From: Paenibacillus xylanexedens
GTDB taxonomy: Bacteria; Bacillota; Bacilli; Paenibacillales; Paenibacillaceae
NCBI RefSeq assembly: GCF_007680605.1
Contig: NZ_VEIO01000001.1
Coordinates: forward strand, 3,043,276-3,107,275
DNA: 64,000 nucleotides
Direction of reading: 5' to 3'
The stretch's first letter is position 1. Each line of letters starts with the position of its first letter. The position numbers were made by a program, and so were the translations under genes. Shown piece by piece: positions 1-9,254 of the stretch. The notes beneath the pieces were generated by a model. It saw only the letters and a list, made by a program, of their open reading frames with translations, was not told where the DNA came from and searched no databases.

Positions 1-1473
1 ACCGCACTGGCTCGCTGGTACAAGGGCTCTTCTCTGACCATTGATTCCATGGCAAGCGGCATGGTTCGTACACACTCTGCGGATGCGCCGATTGCGGATT
101 CGGCTCCTGCAGGAACAGCCTTTGCAACAGGACATAAATCTCATACCGGTTTTGTCGGCGTATTGCCGGACAAGACCACCATGCCTGGACAAAAACCGAT
201 TGCAAAAGGCGACGAAAGAAAACCTGTCGCTTCGGTATTGGAAGCTTCCAAACTTGCGGGTAAAGCAACGGGTATTGTAGCTACTTCCGAAATTATGCAT
301 GCAACACCGGCAGACTTCTCTGCCCATTACCCTGACCGTAAAAACTACGATGCACTCAGCAAACAACAAGTCTTCAATGGCATCGATGTGGTACTGGGCG
401 GCGGCAGTAAGTATCTGGAACCAGCTGGACGCAAAGACGGTAACAATCTCGTTGCCTCCATTAAAGCACTCGGCTACGATTATGTAACTACACCTGCGGC
501 GATGAAAGCATCAACTTCCAACAAATTGTGGGGCATGTTCTCTCCGGCAGGCATGTCATACAACATGGATCGTGATCCAGCCAAGCAACCAAGTCTTGCT
601 CAGATGACCTCCAAAGCGATTGAAGTTCTCTCCAAAGACGAGGATGGTTTCTTCCTGATGGTCGAAGGCAGCAAGGTAGACTGGGCTGCTCATGCCAATG
701 ATCCGATTGGTATTATCAGTGATGTGCTCGCTTTTGATGATGCGGTAAAAGTAGCGATGGACTTCGCCAAAGCCGATGGGCAAACTGCTGTTGTAGCCGT
801 ATCTGACCATCAAAACGGTGGACTTACGATTGGTAATGCATCTACAACAGGCACGTATGACAAAGAGCCGTTGTCTACTTTTATCGGACCTTTGAAAAAG
901 GCTAAATTGACAGGTGAAGGTGTAGAAGCGAAACTGGATGCGAAACGCACCAACATCAAAGCAGTCATGAAACAATACTACGGCATTCCCGATCTGACTT
1001 CCGAAGAGGTTGCTGCAATTAAAGCTGCCGAGCCAGGTAGCCTGAACTATGTCGTAGGCCCAATGATCAGCAAACGTGCGGGTATCGGCTGGACAACTGG
1101 CGGGCACACGGGCGGAGACGTTGTACTATATACGTATGCTCCAAATAATGATCGTCCATTCGGTGTCATTGATAATACAGATGTAGCCAAATACATGGCA
1201 CGTGTCCTCAATCTCGATCTGGACAGTGTAAGCAAGCAACTGTTCGTCCCTGCCAAACAGGCGTTTACAGCCAAAGGTGCCACAACCAAACTGGATCTGA
1301 CGGATGTTAAAAATCCGAAGATTATCGTAACAAAAGACAACACCAAGCTTGAACTGCAAATCTACAAAAATGTTGCGCTTGTAAACGGCAAAAAGACAGC
1401 CCTTGAAGGTGTAATCGTGTATAACGGCGTAGATGCTTTTGTACCGCAAGGTGCTGTGGATCTGATTCAATAA
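1..1473 (+). CDS. alkaline phosphatase, 5' end missing
   Basis: Phosphomonoesterase of the PhoA-type alkaline phosphatase superfamily, expected outside the membrane where it releases phosphate from organic esters. The frame is open from base 1, so the signal peptide and N-terminus lie off the window. The nucleophile motif DSAPAGTAFATGHK starts near base 98. Metal-ligand motifs are visible downstream: a VEGSKVDWAAHANDP segment near base 660, SDHQNGG near 800 and the C-terminal TGGHTGGDV near 1098. After the catalytic domain (from about base 1200) comes a roughly 90-residue tail ending in VNGKKTAL and FVPQGAVDLIQ. This resembles the copper-amine-oxidase-N-type wall domain common in Paenibacillus exoproteins; that domain call is an inference. 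A terminator follows directly. Confidence 0.93.
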   Translation, partial: TALARWYKGSSLTIDSMASGMVRTHSADAPIADSAPAGTAFATGHKSHTGFVGVLPDKTTMPGQKPIAKGDERKPVASVLEASKLAGKATGIVATSEIMHATPADFSAHYPDRKNYDALSKQQVFNGIDVVLGGGSKYLEPAGRKDGNNLVASIKALGYDYVTTPAAMKASTSNKLWGMFSPAGMSYNMDRDPAKQPSLAQMTSKAIEVLSKDEDGFFLMVEGSKVDWAAHANDPIGIISDVLAFDDAVKVAMDFAKADGQTAVVAVSDHQNGGLTIGNASTTGTYDKEPLSTFIGPLKKAKLTGEGVEAKLDAKRTNIKAVMKQYYGIPDLTSEEVAAIKAAEPGSLNYVVGPMISKRAGIGWTTGGHTGGDVVLYTYAPNNDRPFGVIDNTDVAKYMARVLNLDLDSVSKQLFVPAKQAFTAKGATTKLDLTDVKNPKIIVTKDNTKLELQIYKNVALVNGKKTALEGVIVYNGVDAFVPQGAVDLIQ

Positions 1474-1493
1474 AAGAGGCCTACCTCATAAAC

Positions 1494-1540
1494 AAACCCC
1501 CGAACACTGCGAGACGAACTCGCTATGTTTGGGGGTTTTT
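1494..1540 (+). terminator. intrinsic terminator of the alkaline phosphatase gene
   Basis: The stem AAACCCCCGAACA pairs with TGTTTGGGGGTTT (one G-T pair) and is followed by a run of T. It sits 20 bases after the phosphatase stop. It may also serve the convergent xylanase gene. Confidence 0.85.
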
Positions 1541-1616
1541 CTGATGATTGGATGATAGATAGAATGACTGAATGTGCGACTCTTCCTGCTTACGTATTCA
1601 TAGTCAGTCAATCGAT

Positions 1617-4310
1617 TTATTTTGAAAACGTCAGAATGCCATATTGGGAAGTATTCTTCCAGCTGTCATTGGTGAGATCATTCCATTTTGCCGTACTTTT
1701 GTTATTGTTTCCTTGGTTATCATTAATTTGAAGTTCAAATCCCATGACTTGGCCTTCCTTCGGCACGAGGGACTGTAATCGGATCTTAGCCTCCACCTGA
1801 TATCCTTTGGACGTTTTCTTCACAGCACTTTGGAGCCGTCCTGGCGAAGCACTGCCCGCAAACGTTGCTACGTTATCTGCACTAATCCGGAACTGGGCAT
1901 CATCATATTGATAAAACGGCGTACGTTGATGATTTTCATCCAGAAAAATCTCAACGGAATCCTGATCCCAAGGATCGGTGGCGTTGGTAATAATTTGCGG
2001 ATCAGTGACCTCAATGAACAGATATAGATCCTGACCAGACCACATCGCACGGGCCTCAGCAGATGCTCCTCCGCTCTGATTCAGTGGTGTAATACGGAAT
2101 GGCGTAACCTTGTTCCATTTCGCATCCTTCTCACCATCTATCGTTACTGTTCCTTGCAGGGCTTTCGCAGACTTAGGCATCCCTGCAAACTGAACAACAC
2201 CATATTTGCTGGTGTCTTGATCCTGGGATAATGTGCGGTCATTCCAGTACAGAACCTGCTGCCCTCCTGAACTATTGTTTCCACCATCCGTCACCCGTAC
2301 ATCAAGCCCAACTTCACGTGCAAGTGCCCCTTGTGCATTAGTCAATGGTATGGTTAATTCAACCTGATAACCGTCCGCCGCTTCACGAACGCGATACGTA
2401 TTTGGCTTAGCTCCTGTCACTTTGCCTTCACGGCTTATGGTGATATGTCGATCATCTGCCTCATACACCGGAGTTTTGCCATTGTTCAGATCAACGAACA
2501 GCTCCACTTTGTCTTTGGCATGTTTGGTCGTATCCTTTACGTCAACCAGAACATACAAATTATTTTTATCCCATAACGTACGGAACGCCGCCGAACCTGA
2601 ATTGCCTTTTAAAGGCGTGGAAACAGCCTTGTTCCAGAGTGGATCTTGTTTTGCCGCCTTCGTATTTGGTGTACCGGACAACGTAACCGCCCGGTTCGTC
2701 AGAATAGGCAGGCTAGATTCATCTGCCAACCCCCAATAGGCCGGTTTGGATTGCAGAGCACTATCGAACAAAAAGGCTTGATTGTTATACGATTTCTCAT
2801 CCTGTAATCCCCATAAGGTCACCGATGAGATGACATCGCTATGTTTTTCATACAGGTCAAACAGCTCTTTATAACGATATGCCTGCTTCACAGCAACGTC
2901 CTGAGGCAAAGTCTCACCATAAGGAATACCGCTATCGACATCCAGCTCGGTAATCTGAATATCCAAACCTAGACCAGCAAACAGATTGATTGTTTTCTCA
3001 ATCTCATCAATTGGCGGAGATTCAAGATTATAGTGGGATTGCAGACCCACACCGTCAATCAGCCCTTTTTCTTTCAACTTTTTCACCAGTTGATACATAT
3101 GCTCTCTTTTTTCAGGAATTTCGGTGAAATACTCGTTGTAGTATAATTTCGCATCCGGGTCGGCGGCACGTGCAAACTCAAACGTTTTCTCGACATAATC
3201 CGGGCCGATCAGCTCGTAGAACGGGCTTTTGCGCAATCCGTTTGCATCCCCGTTGCTGTCCGCAATCGCTTCATTCACAACGTCCCAGGCGTAGATTTTA
3301 CCTTTATATCGTTTCATGACGGTATCCACGTAGTTCTGGACCCGACTGAGTAGCAGATCCCTGCTCGCAGGGTTGCCCTGGTCATCCTTGAACATCCACT
3401 CTGCGGCATCAATATGCCAGAGCAAGGCATGTCCACGCAAACCCATTTGATTTTTCTGTGCAAAGTCCACATATTCATCCGAGGCTTGGAAGTCATACAC
3501 GCCTGGGGAAGGGGACACAAACTTCGGTTTCATCTCATACGTCGCGGTCAAACTGTTAAAGTGTTTGGTTAACAATTGACCGTAAGCTCCTTCAAGCTGC
3601 CAGCGATATACCGCGGCCCCAATCGGGAATTCAGTCTGGTACAGATCTTGCAAGGAAGGAATATCGGACTCAATAGCCAGTGGTGCGGCTTCCTCAATCG
3701 TTACATCATCCACATAAAAGGATAAGGTATCTACCGTATCATCGGAGATATATGGCGTTTCAATAAAGAAATTCATCTCCTCAGGGTTATCGCTGTATTG
3801 GTACGTAGCCGTAACCTTATGCCATTGTTGCCAGTCGTCTTTGGGAATCGTGACCTTGTCCAGCATGTTCCAGCTCTCTGCCCCATTTTTCTTGTAGGCC
3901 GTTAGCTGAATCGTCTGATCTGAAGCAGGTTTCTCCGTAAGCCTGACATAAAACGAGATGTTATACGTAGAATTAGGCTTCAACAGACCTTTCATTTTCA
4001 GCATCGGCCCATGAAAGGAGCGCTGACGATTCGAGACAAGCATACTCCGAGTACCTTGATGCGCGGCCTGCTCTGAAACCGTCAAACTTTCGCTACCAAC
4101 ACGCTGAAGCCAGCCTTGAAGCGTTCCATCCTCAAAATCGGTATGAAGCACCTTGAGATTCTGCTCGGAAACTGCCGTAGCCCCAGAACTTGCTCCCTGT
4201 TCAATCTGTTGTTCTTGTGCAAAAGCAGCCTGCTGAAAAGGAACCGTTATCATCACCAGCATCGTTGCCAGCAGGGTTGAACTCACTTTTTTAAACGCCT
4301 TGGTCTTCAT
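1617..4310 (-). CDS. secreted endo-1,4-beta-xylanase, CBM22-GH10-CBM9-CBM9
   Basis: Extracellular enzyme that cleaves internal beta-1,4-xylose bonds of xylan. The 897-residue protein begins with a signal peptide (MKTKAFKKV, hydrophobic core, cleavage near AFAQ). A CBM22/CBM4_9-like domain at about 50-205 begins VLHTDFEDGTLQGW. The GH10 barrel at about 220-550 has acid/base Glu347 in WDVVNEA and nucleophile Glu455 in ITELDVD, with GH10-like spacing. Two CBM9-type domains follow (about 560-725 and 730-897), the second containing VEIFLDENHQRT. Unlike many long Paenibacillus xylanases it has no SLH domain, so it is probably released. The start at 4310 is preferred over 4328 because GAGGAGG lies just upstream of it. 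Confidence 0.95.
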   Translation of the reverse strand: MKTKAFKKVSSTLLATMLVMITVPFQQAAFAQEQQIEQGASSGATAVSEQNLKVLHTDFEDGTLQGWLQRVGSESLTVSEQAAHQGTRSMLVSNRQRSFHGPMLKMKGLLKPNSTYNISFYVRLTEKPASDQTIQLTAYKKNGAESWNMLDKVTIPKDDWQQWHKVTATYQYSDNPEEMNFFIETPYISDDTVDTLSFYVDDVTIEEAAPLAIESDIPSLQDLYQTEFPIGAAVYRWQLEGAYGQLLTKHFNSLTATYEMKPKFVSPSPGVYDFQASDEYVDFAQKNQMGLRGHALLWHIDAAEWMFKDDQGNPASRDLLLSRVQNYVDTVMKRYKGKIYAWDVVNEAIADSNGDANGLRKSPFYELIGPDYVEKTFEFARAADPDAKLYYNEYFTEIPEKREHMYQLVKKLKEKGLIDGVGLQSHYNLESPPIDEIEKTINLFAGLGLDIQITELDVDSGIPYGETLPQDVAVKQAYRYKELFDLYEKHSDVISSVTLWGLQDEKSYNNQAFLFDSALQSKPAYWGLADESSLPILTNRAVTLSGTPNTKAAKQDPLWNKAVSTPLKGNSGSAAFRTLWDKNNLYVLVDVKDTTKHAKDKVELFVDLNNGKTPVYEADDRHITISREGKVTGAKPNTYRVREAADGYQVELTIPLTNAQGALAREVGLDVRVTDGGNNSSGGQQVLYWNDRTLSQDQDTSKYGVVQFAGMPKSAKALQGTVTIDGEKDAKWNKVTPFRITPLNQSGGASAEARAMWSGQDLYLFIEVTDPQIITNATDPWDQDSVEIFLDENHQRTPFYQYDDAQFRISADNVATFAGSASPGRLQSAVKKTSKGYQVEAKIRLQSLVPKEGQVMGFELQINDNQGNNNKSTAKWNDLTNDSWKNTSQYGILTFSK

Positions 4311-4337
4311 TACATTCCTCCTCTCCATTTAACTTGT

Positions 4338-4366
4338 ATTATACACTTTGAAATAACGCTTACATA
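4338..4366 (-). promoter_or_regulatory. xylanase promoter with overlapping CcpA-like cre site
   Basis: On the minus strand TATGTA is followed after 17 bases by TATAAT, upstream of the xylanase. Between the boxes lies TGTAAGCGTTATTT (4351-4364), which matches 12 of 14 positions of the cre consensus TGWAANCGNTNWCA. A cre in the spacer would fit catabolite repression by CcpA. The -35 box is weak; the site is predicted only. Confidence 0.5.
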
Positions 4367-4467
4367 TATATATTTGTAAATTTTTTCAATAAATTCAGAT
4401 GAACTGCCTTTCTTCTTGTATAATAAACAAGAACCGACACTACACAACTCCGAAGGAGAGATCCGAC

Positions 4468-4842
4468 ATGTTAATCAAACTTAACTGGATTACCCTGCGC
4501 GTGCGTAATCTTGAAGCATCCATTCACTTCTATCACAATTTACTAGGACTTACCGTTCAGCGCAGATTCGAAAGCCGCGGGCGGCAGATTGCCATGCTTG
4601 GTCTGGGTGAGACAAGTGAGACCTCACTAGAGTTAATTGAAGGTAGTGAGCAGGTACTGAAGCCCGAGGCTGGCATCTCCATCGGTTACGAAGTCTCATC
4701 ACTGGAAGCAGCTATGGAGCGTCTAACGGAAATGCAAATCCCCATCCTGCGTAAACCTGTGCAGCCGAACCCACGTCTGCGTTTTATGTACATTGCTGAC
4801 CCGGATGGGTTCGAGGTACAGCTCGCCGAGCATCTGAAATAA
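4468..4842 (+). CDS. VOC-family (glyoxalase/bleomycin-resistance fold) protein
   Basis: A 124-residue single-module vicinal-oxygen-chelate protein. It opens with the typical beta strand ITLRVRNLEASIHFYHNLLG and closes with FMYIADPDGFEVQLAEH, including the usual metal-ligand Glu near the end. Substrate cannot be read from sequence; such proteins include lactoylglutathione lyases and small thiol- or antibiotic-modifying enzymes. The start is fixed by GAAGGAGAG ending about 7 bases upstream; the longer open frame from 4399 lacks a site. It stands alone, convergent with the GNAT-like gene. Confidence 0.85.
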   Translation: MLIKLNWITLRVRNLEASIHFYHNLLGLTVQRRFESRGRQIAMLGLGETSETSLELIEGSEQVLKPEAGISIGYEVSSLEAAMERLTEMQIPILRKPVQPNPRLRFMYIADPDGFEVQLAEHLK

Positions 4843-4888
4843 GCCATACATGTGAGTTCACTCACATGACTGGAGCAACACAGCTTGC

Positions 4889-6058
4889 TTATAGCTTCAT
4901 GCGGCGCATCAGTGGCACGCCTACGCTGTTCAACAAGCGGTCTAGTAATGCCCAGCACCACCGTCTGCGGAATGAGAGATGCCGGTCGTATACGGCGGAA
5001 TATTCAAAATCCGCTATCGCGCCGCGATTACGTTTAAACTGCGCTGCACCAGCACTCTCATGCAACAACTTCCCTTTCGCACGAGCTTGTCCAATGAGGC
5101 ATGCCGACAGCATACGGTACAGACCGACAGACTGGGGAATATCTGTGTCATAACCGAACAGCGGAGTGGTCATCACCCCATTACGGCAGAAGTAACCCAT
5201 TACCGCATCCAGGCGCCCTTCCTTGCGCAAACCATGCAAGGTTAACGCGCCGGTTGCCATGGCTCCAGCAATAAAACGCTCGTTGAACTGCGGGTTGTCA
5301 TAGGAGTACTTTTCCAAATAAAGCATCCGGTATAGCTCCACAATTCGCGGGATATCCGCTTCGGTAAGATCAGCCTCAGAAACCAGTTCATAGCCATGCT
5401 TGTCCATCATTGCCTGATCCCTTTTCAGCAACCAACGAGACTTGGCGTTGCCGAAATTTGGATCATCGGCCTGATACAGATATATCTGCCTGCTCGGTAT
5501 AGAGCGGCATCCCGCTTCCCGTAGCCCTGTTATCAGGTTCGAGTGCAGTGCGGAACTTAAAGAGCGAAAGATCACCGTATGCCCCGGATAGCGTTCCTTT
5601 ACCCTTTCAAGTAGCTGCGTGGCCTGCTCAGCAGTCATGGCAGGATACAGATTGGTAGATAACAGCCAGTTGTTGATATGTACAACCTTGTTGATCCGGG
5701 ATTTTTTCATGCCCCAGCCTATTAAACGGAGTAGCATGGAGAGTCCTTTTTCCAGCATCGGCTTCTGTAACATGGTTAGTTCCTGCTTCGCGTACCGCAC
5801 ATAGTGAGTGTATGGGGAACAGACATAAGCATTATCATATTCCTCTTCATTCACGGTCACCGGCAACACAAGATCATCTATCCGGGCAAGGAGCAACGTG
5901 GTGTTTACGTTAGTCATGTATTCTGTAGTTCCCTGCATCATCATCGGCTCTAAATACGCCCGTGCGTACCTCGCATCCTCCGTATCGGGCCAATCCATGG
6001 TATGAAGCGAATGTCGATCGTATAATCGAACGCGAGTCTCCTCATTAGCTTTACTCAT
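4889..6058 (-). CDS. GNAT-fold acyltransferase-like protein
   Basis: A 389-residue soluble protein. The second half (about 200-360) resembles a GNAT acyl-CoA transferase fold: a helix-rich VELYRMLYLEKYSYDNPQFNE stretch, strands around LTLHGLRKEGRLDAVMGYF, then YRMLSACLIGQARAKG and a LLHESAGAAQFKRNRGA segment as in peptidoglycan or cyanophycin-type GNATs. The acceptor is unknown. The start overlaps the end of the upstream gene by 8 bases, so the two are probably translationally coupled. It is the last gene of a three-gene operon with the ankyrin protein. No exact family assigned. Confidence 0.7.
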   Translation of the reverse strand: MSKANEETRVRLYDRHSLHTMDWPDTEDARYARAYLEPMMMQGTTEYMTNVNTTLLLARIDDLVLPVTVNEEEYDNAYVCSPYTHYVRYAKQELTMLQKPMLEKGLSMLLRLIGWGMKKSRINKVVHINNWLLSTNLYPAMTAEQATQLLERVKERYPGHTVIFRSLSSALHSNLITGLREAGCRSIPSRQIYLYQADDPNFGNAKSRWLLKRDQAMMDKHGYELVSEADLTEADIPRIVELYRMLYLEKYSYDNPQFNERFIAGAMATGALTLHGLRKEGRLDAVMGYFCRNGVMTTPLFGYDTDIPQSVGLYRMLSACLIGQARAKGKLLHESAGAAQFKRNRGAIADFEYSAVYDRHLSFRRRWCWALLDRLLNSVGVPLMRRMKL

Positions 6059-6512
6059 GAACGTTCTCCGATTTGGTCACAAATGTGGAAATCCGTTCTC
6101 CCGGTTGCAGATCCGGCCGATCATAGTAATAAACCATGCCGAACTGATAGGTCATCTGCTTCGCCACGATATAAAATCGTTGCTCTTCGAATTCATTTTC
6201 CAGGCAGAAGACTGTACCATTCCTTTCAAAACCATACATCACCGAATTTAACTGAACGATCTCTTCTTCAGCAGCCAGTCGAAACCTTTCCACGTTAAAT
6301 ATCGTCGCCGGACACAGAATGAACTCTACCTCACTAAAGGTAATCTCCACATTGTGATAATACGAAAAGTCAAAACTGCCCGCCAGCACCAACTGCTGGC
6401 CCCGATGCTGTATAGGCTCCGTAATGTAAAAATGCTCGATGTTGCTTTCCTTCAGTTCCTGTTGCAACTGCTCCAGCTTTTTGTTCTGCTCATGGAAAGA
6501 GTCATGCACCAT
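6051..6512 (-). CDS. conserved hypothetical protein
   Basis: A 153-residue protein with no signal peptide or membrane segment. It starts with a short helical charged region (NKKLEQLQQELKESN) followed by beta-rich sequence such as HRGQQLVLAGSFDFSYYHNV. I do not recognise the family. It lies 6 bases downstream of the ankyrin gene and overlaps the GNAT-like gene by 8 bases, which points to one operon and perhaps a shared task. AAAGGG upstream is a modest ribosome site. Confidence 0.7.
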   Translation of the reverse strand: MVHDSFHEQNKKLEQLQQELKESNIEHFYITEPIQHRGQQLVLAGSFDFSYYHNVEITFSEVEFILCPATIFNVERFRLAAEEEIVQLNSVMYGFERNGTVFCLENEFEEQRFYIVAKQMTYQFGMVYYYDRPDLQPGERISTFVTKSENVHE

Positions 6513-6518
6513 TTCGAA

Positions 6519-7217
6519 TCAACCCTTTCTGGTCAAAAATGCGGCAAGATGCCGATATGTAGGCCCATCTACTCTTGTGTTTACTTCTTCCAGATCCATC
6601 TCCAGCCAATAATCCGCCTCCATCAATTCAGCCATATCCAGCTTTGTAATCTCGGCACATTTTGCATGCTCAGCTGCTACAATCATCGGCTCGGGACGAT
6701 CATCCCAATTAAAACCATTCACCACTGCATGTATCAGTACTTCTGAATCCAGCAACCGAATTTTCTCACAGGCTGCATCGGAAGACTCCTCGTAAATAAT
6801 GTCATCCACAATCTGTTGCTCTTCGGCCGTCAAAATCAAACGTATGGCTCCATGTGTATCTAGCAACATCTCCGCCAGGTTTGGATTGCGACCTCTTGCC
6901 AAGTTCCAAGCTGTAGCCAGAATGCCGTTAGGCGAATCGAGTCTAGCCCCATGTTCAAGCAATAGACTGATTGCTTCAGGCTGGTTGAACCTTACGGCTT
7001 TTTTCAAAGCAGTGTCTCCGAGTTTGTCTTCCACTTCCAGTTCGGGTTTGGCTTGAAGCAGACAACGAATGCCCTCAAGAGGCGCACGATTAGTCAAGAA
7101 GAGCATAAGGGGTGTTCGTCCGCGTTCATCCCGTTCATTGACATCCAATGAGGATGAAGCTATAACTCCACATAAGTGCTCTACGTCTTTGATTTTACTA
7201 ATATCTGTCCAATTCAA
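6519..7217 (-). CDS. ankyrin-repeat protein
   Basis: A 232-residue cytosolic protein built on ankyrin repeats at about 25-130. The repeat signatures are DERGRTPLMLFL, DKLGDTALKKAVRFNQPEAISLLLEHGARLD, and a weaker third and fourth repeat ending in LAEMLLDTHG. The C-terminal 100 residues are acidic and unassigned. Ankyrin repeats bind partner proteins, so a regulatory or immunity-type role is possible but not shown. The start is TTG, chosen because AAAGGAGA lies 8 bases upstream. It is the first gene of the operon running to 4889. Confidence 0.85.
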   Translation of the reverse strand: MNWTDISKIKDVEHLCGVIASSSLDVNERDERGRTPLMLFLTNRAPLEGIRCLLQAKPELEVEDKLGDTALKKAVRFNQPEAISLLLEHGARLDSPNGILATAWNLARGRNPNLAEMLLDTHGAIRLILTAEEQQIVDDIIYEESSDAACEKIRLLDSEVLIHAVVNGFNWDDRPEPMIVAAEHAKCAEITKLDMAELMEADYWLEMDLEEVNTRVDGPTYRHLAAFLTRKG

Positions 7218-7298
7218 GATGATCTCTCCTTTACTATTTTCTATGTCTACACCTACTCTATCTAAAAATATAGGTCGCTACAAGAGACCTTTGAACTC

Positions 7299-7340
7299 CA
7301 AAAAAGCCCGTAAAGCGCGTAATTACGCATGGACGGGCTT
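7299..7340 (-). terminator. intrinsic terminator of the chemoreceptor gene
   Basis: On the minus strand AAGCCCGT pairs with ACGGGCTT and is followed by a T run. It lies downstream of the chemoreceptor stop at 7396. Confidence 0.8.
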
Positions 7341-7395
7341 ATTGGAATAAACCTAATAGGTCGGTTAAGAATCTCTTGCAAGACGGAAGTCAGAC

Positions 7396-8928
7396 TTAAG
7401 CTGATATCGTATTAATTGGAACAACCTTTGCCGCATGGGATGAATCTATCTCGGATTTGTTATCTGGTCTCGAAGCATGATGATCGGACACGAGATCACC
7501 GAGATTCACAATAAGCTTCTCCAGTTCGGTAAAGCTTGCCACCATATGTTGTGTCAGATTCCGTTGCTCTTCCATACTCGCCAGAATCTCTTCCGTTGCA
7601 GCGCTGGATTGTTGCGTTACACTGGAAATTTCGGATACTTCATTAACCACCCGAGTCGAGGATTCCTTCATCGTTGCTGAACTTGTTTCAATTTCTGTGG
7701 CCTGAGTCAGCACATTCTGTGAATTGGTATTAATGGATTGGAATACCCGCTCCGTTGTCAGAACACTTTCTGCTCCAACTTGCAACAACTGACGAACCCC
7801 TTCAAATCGGCTTGTCAATGCTTGTGTCTGTGTTCTCAGACTGGTGAGGATTGAGGTAATCTCACTCGCTGATTGGCCTGAGCTCTCAGCCAGCTTGCGG
7901 ACTTCCTCCGAAACGACAGCAAATCCGCGTCCATGCTCACCTGCCCGTGCTGCTTCAATAGCTGCATTCAGCGCGAGCAGATTGGTTTGAGTGGCGATAT
8001 CCGAGATACTGTTCAGCATCAATGTCATCGATTCACTCTGATCATTGAATTTCTTCATATCATCAGCTGTCGTGTTTATTGTCTCGTACAATTCATGCAT
8101 CTGTTCGTTCAGGTGACCCATCTGCGCACTACCCGTCTGTGTGCTTGAAGCCATACTTGCGGACAGCTCTTTCATCTGCTCAGAATATGACGCTACGTCC
8201 TTAATATGGCGGTCGGACTGCGATAACGATTCGGAGATCTCGGCAATACTGGTCGCCTGAAACTCGACACCTCTTGCAACTTCGCTGAATCCGACCGTAA
8301 CTTCGTTGGTGATGGCGCCGGTCTCATCCACTTTTTGTTTCAATTGCTCTGTATAGCGGGACAACCCTGCAACAGCTTCTTTCACCCGTTCCAACATGAT
8401 TTCCACACGGGTACGTGACTCTTCCACTTGCGCCCCCCGTGCTTCACTATCCATGAACAATCGTTTGTTTACCCTTGACACGGTGATCATAATAATTCCG
8501 GTTACGATATACATACTGAAATTAATCAAGTCAGCAAAGAGTTGCTCGATACTCGCAGATGACACAAGGACCAATTGAACCGTGAAAAAGGCAAGCATCA
8601 CCGAAAAGGCAGTGTTATAGTGCTTGCTATTCGGATACAGCAGGAGCGGTGAGACAATTAGTATGCCTTGCACGGCATTCATCGCGTCACGGCTGACATA
8701 AATTCCACTCGCGATAATCGCTACGGTAACGAACCACGGGATGACATGAATACCCTTTTTCAAAACATTGCATACGGTAACTGCTAAGGTGACCACAATG
8801 GAGAGTAGCGTGGATAGCCATAGATCGGGAACGATAATGGTGATCCCTGCACTTATGGCCGTTATGGCCCACATCATGTAACTTACTAGTTTGTTTCTCT
8901 GCCAAGTAATCTCATCGATACGATTCAT
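7396..8928 (-). CDS. methyl-accepting chemotaxis protein, multi-helix membrane sensor, no HAMP
   Basis: Chemoreceptor of 510 residues that would signal to CheA through CheW. The N-terminal 150 residues form about six membrane helices with short loops rather than a periplasmic sensor, and the helices run straight into a coiled coil with no clear HAMP. The conserved signalling hairpin is present ([20 protein letters not shown], then [15 protein letters not shown]). Sensor helices of this type often respond to membrane state or small hydrophobic signals; the ligand is unknown. Start 8928 (MNRIDEIT) is preferred because GGACGGGG lies upstream; 8967 has no site. It is monocistronic, with a sigma-D-like promoter upstream. 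Confidence 0.93.
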   Translation of the reverse strand: MNRIDEITWQRNKLVSYMMWAITAISAGITIIVPDLWLSTLLSIVVTLAVTVCNVLKKGIHVIPWFVTVAIIASGIYVSRDAMNAVQGILIVSPLLLYPNSKHYNTAFSVMLAFFTVQLVLVSSASIEQLFADLINFSMYIVTGIIMITVSRVNKRLFMDSEARGAQVEESRTRVEIMLERVKEAVAGLSRYTEQLKQKVDETGAITNEVTVGFSEVARGVEFQATSIAEISESLSQSDRHIKDVASYSEQMKELSASMASSTQTGSAQMGHLNEQMHELYETINTTADDMKKFNDQSESMTLMLNSISDIATQTNLLALNAAIEAARAGEHGRGFAVVSEEVRKLAESSGQSASEITSILTSLRTQTQALTSRFEGVRQLLQVGAESVLTTERVFQSINTNSQNVLTQATEIETSSATMKESSTRVVNEVSEISSVTQQSSAATEEILASMEEQRNLTQHMVASFTELEKLIVNLGDLVSDHHASRPDNKSEIDSSHAAKVVPINTISA

Positions 8929-9088
8929 GCTTACCCCGTCCTTTATGTAAGTTAAAAAATTTAACATATGTAGGCCACTGTAAGTTTACTCTCAGTCCAT
9001 AGTCCTGCTTATACGTAGTTCTGAAACACCCGCGCCTTAGCATAGTACATATTAACTTCATAAACGTGCAGTCAGCGCCACTTTATGT

Positions 9089-9115
9089 ATATCGGTAATT
9101 TATGTCTAAAATTAA
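9089..9115 (-). promoter_or_regulatory. sigma-D-like promoter of the chemoreceptor gene
   Basis: On the minus strand TTAA is followed after 15 bases by ACCGATAT. This matches the B. subtilis sigma-D consensus TAAA-N15-GCCGATAT at 3 of 4 and 7 of 8 positions. It lies about 160 bases upstream of the chemoreceptor start, which fits control with motility genes. Prediction only. Confidence 0.5.
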
Positions 9116-9173
9116 TATGTCTTAATAAATATAATGTTAACAAAATAAAATCCCCTGATTGTGAGCCTAAAAT

Positions 9174-9214
9174 AAAAAGCCTGCTCATGCGTAGGACGCA
9201 TAAAACAGACTCTT
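9174..9214 (-). terminator. intrinsic terminator of the pectate lyase gene
   Basis: On the minus strand AGTCTGTTTTATGCG pairs imperfectly with CGCATGAGCAGGCT and is followed by TTTTTATTTT. It lies 40 bases past the lyase stop. Confidence 0.75.
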
Positions 9215-9254
9215 TACCTTATCTTTTATAGAGATCTCATATGACTTCCGGCTG

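Noticed and set aside
556..1470. Long minus-strand open frames inside the alkaline phosphatase gene
   Set aside because: They are antisense shadows of a well-supported gene, without ribosome sites or protein-like features.
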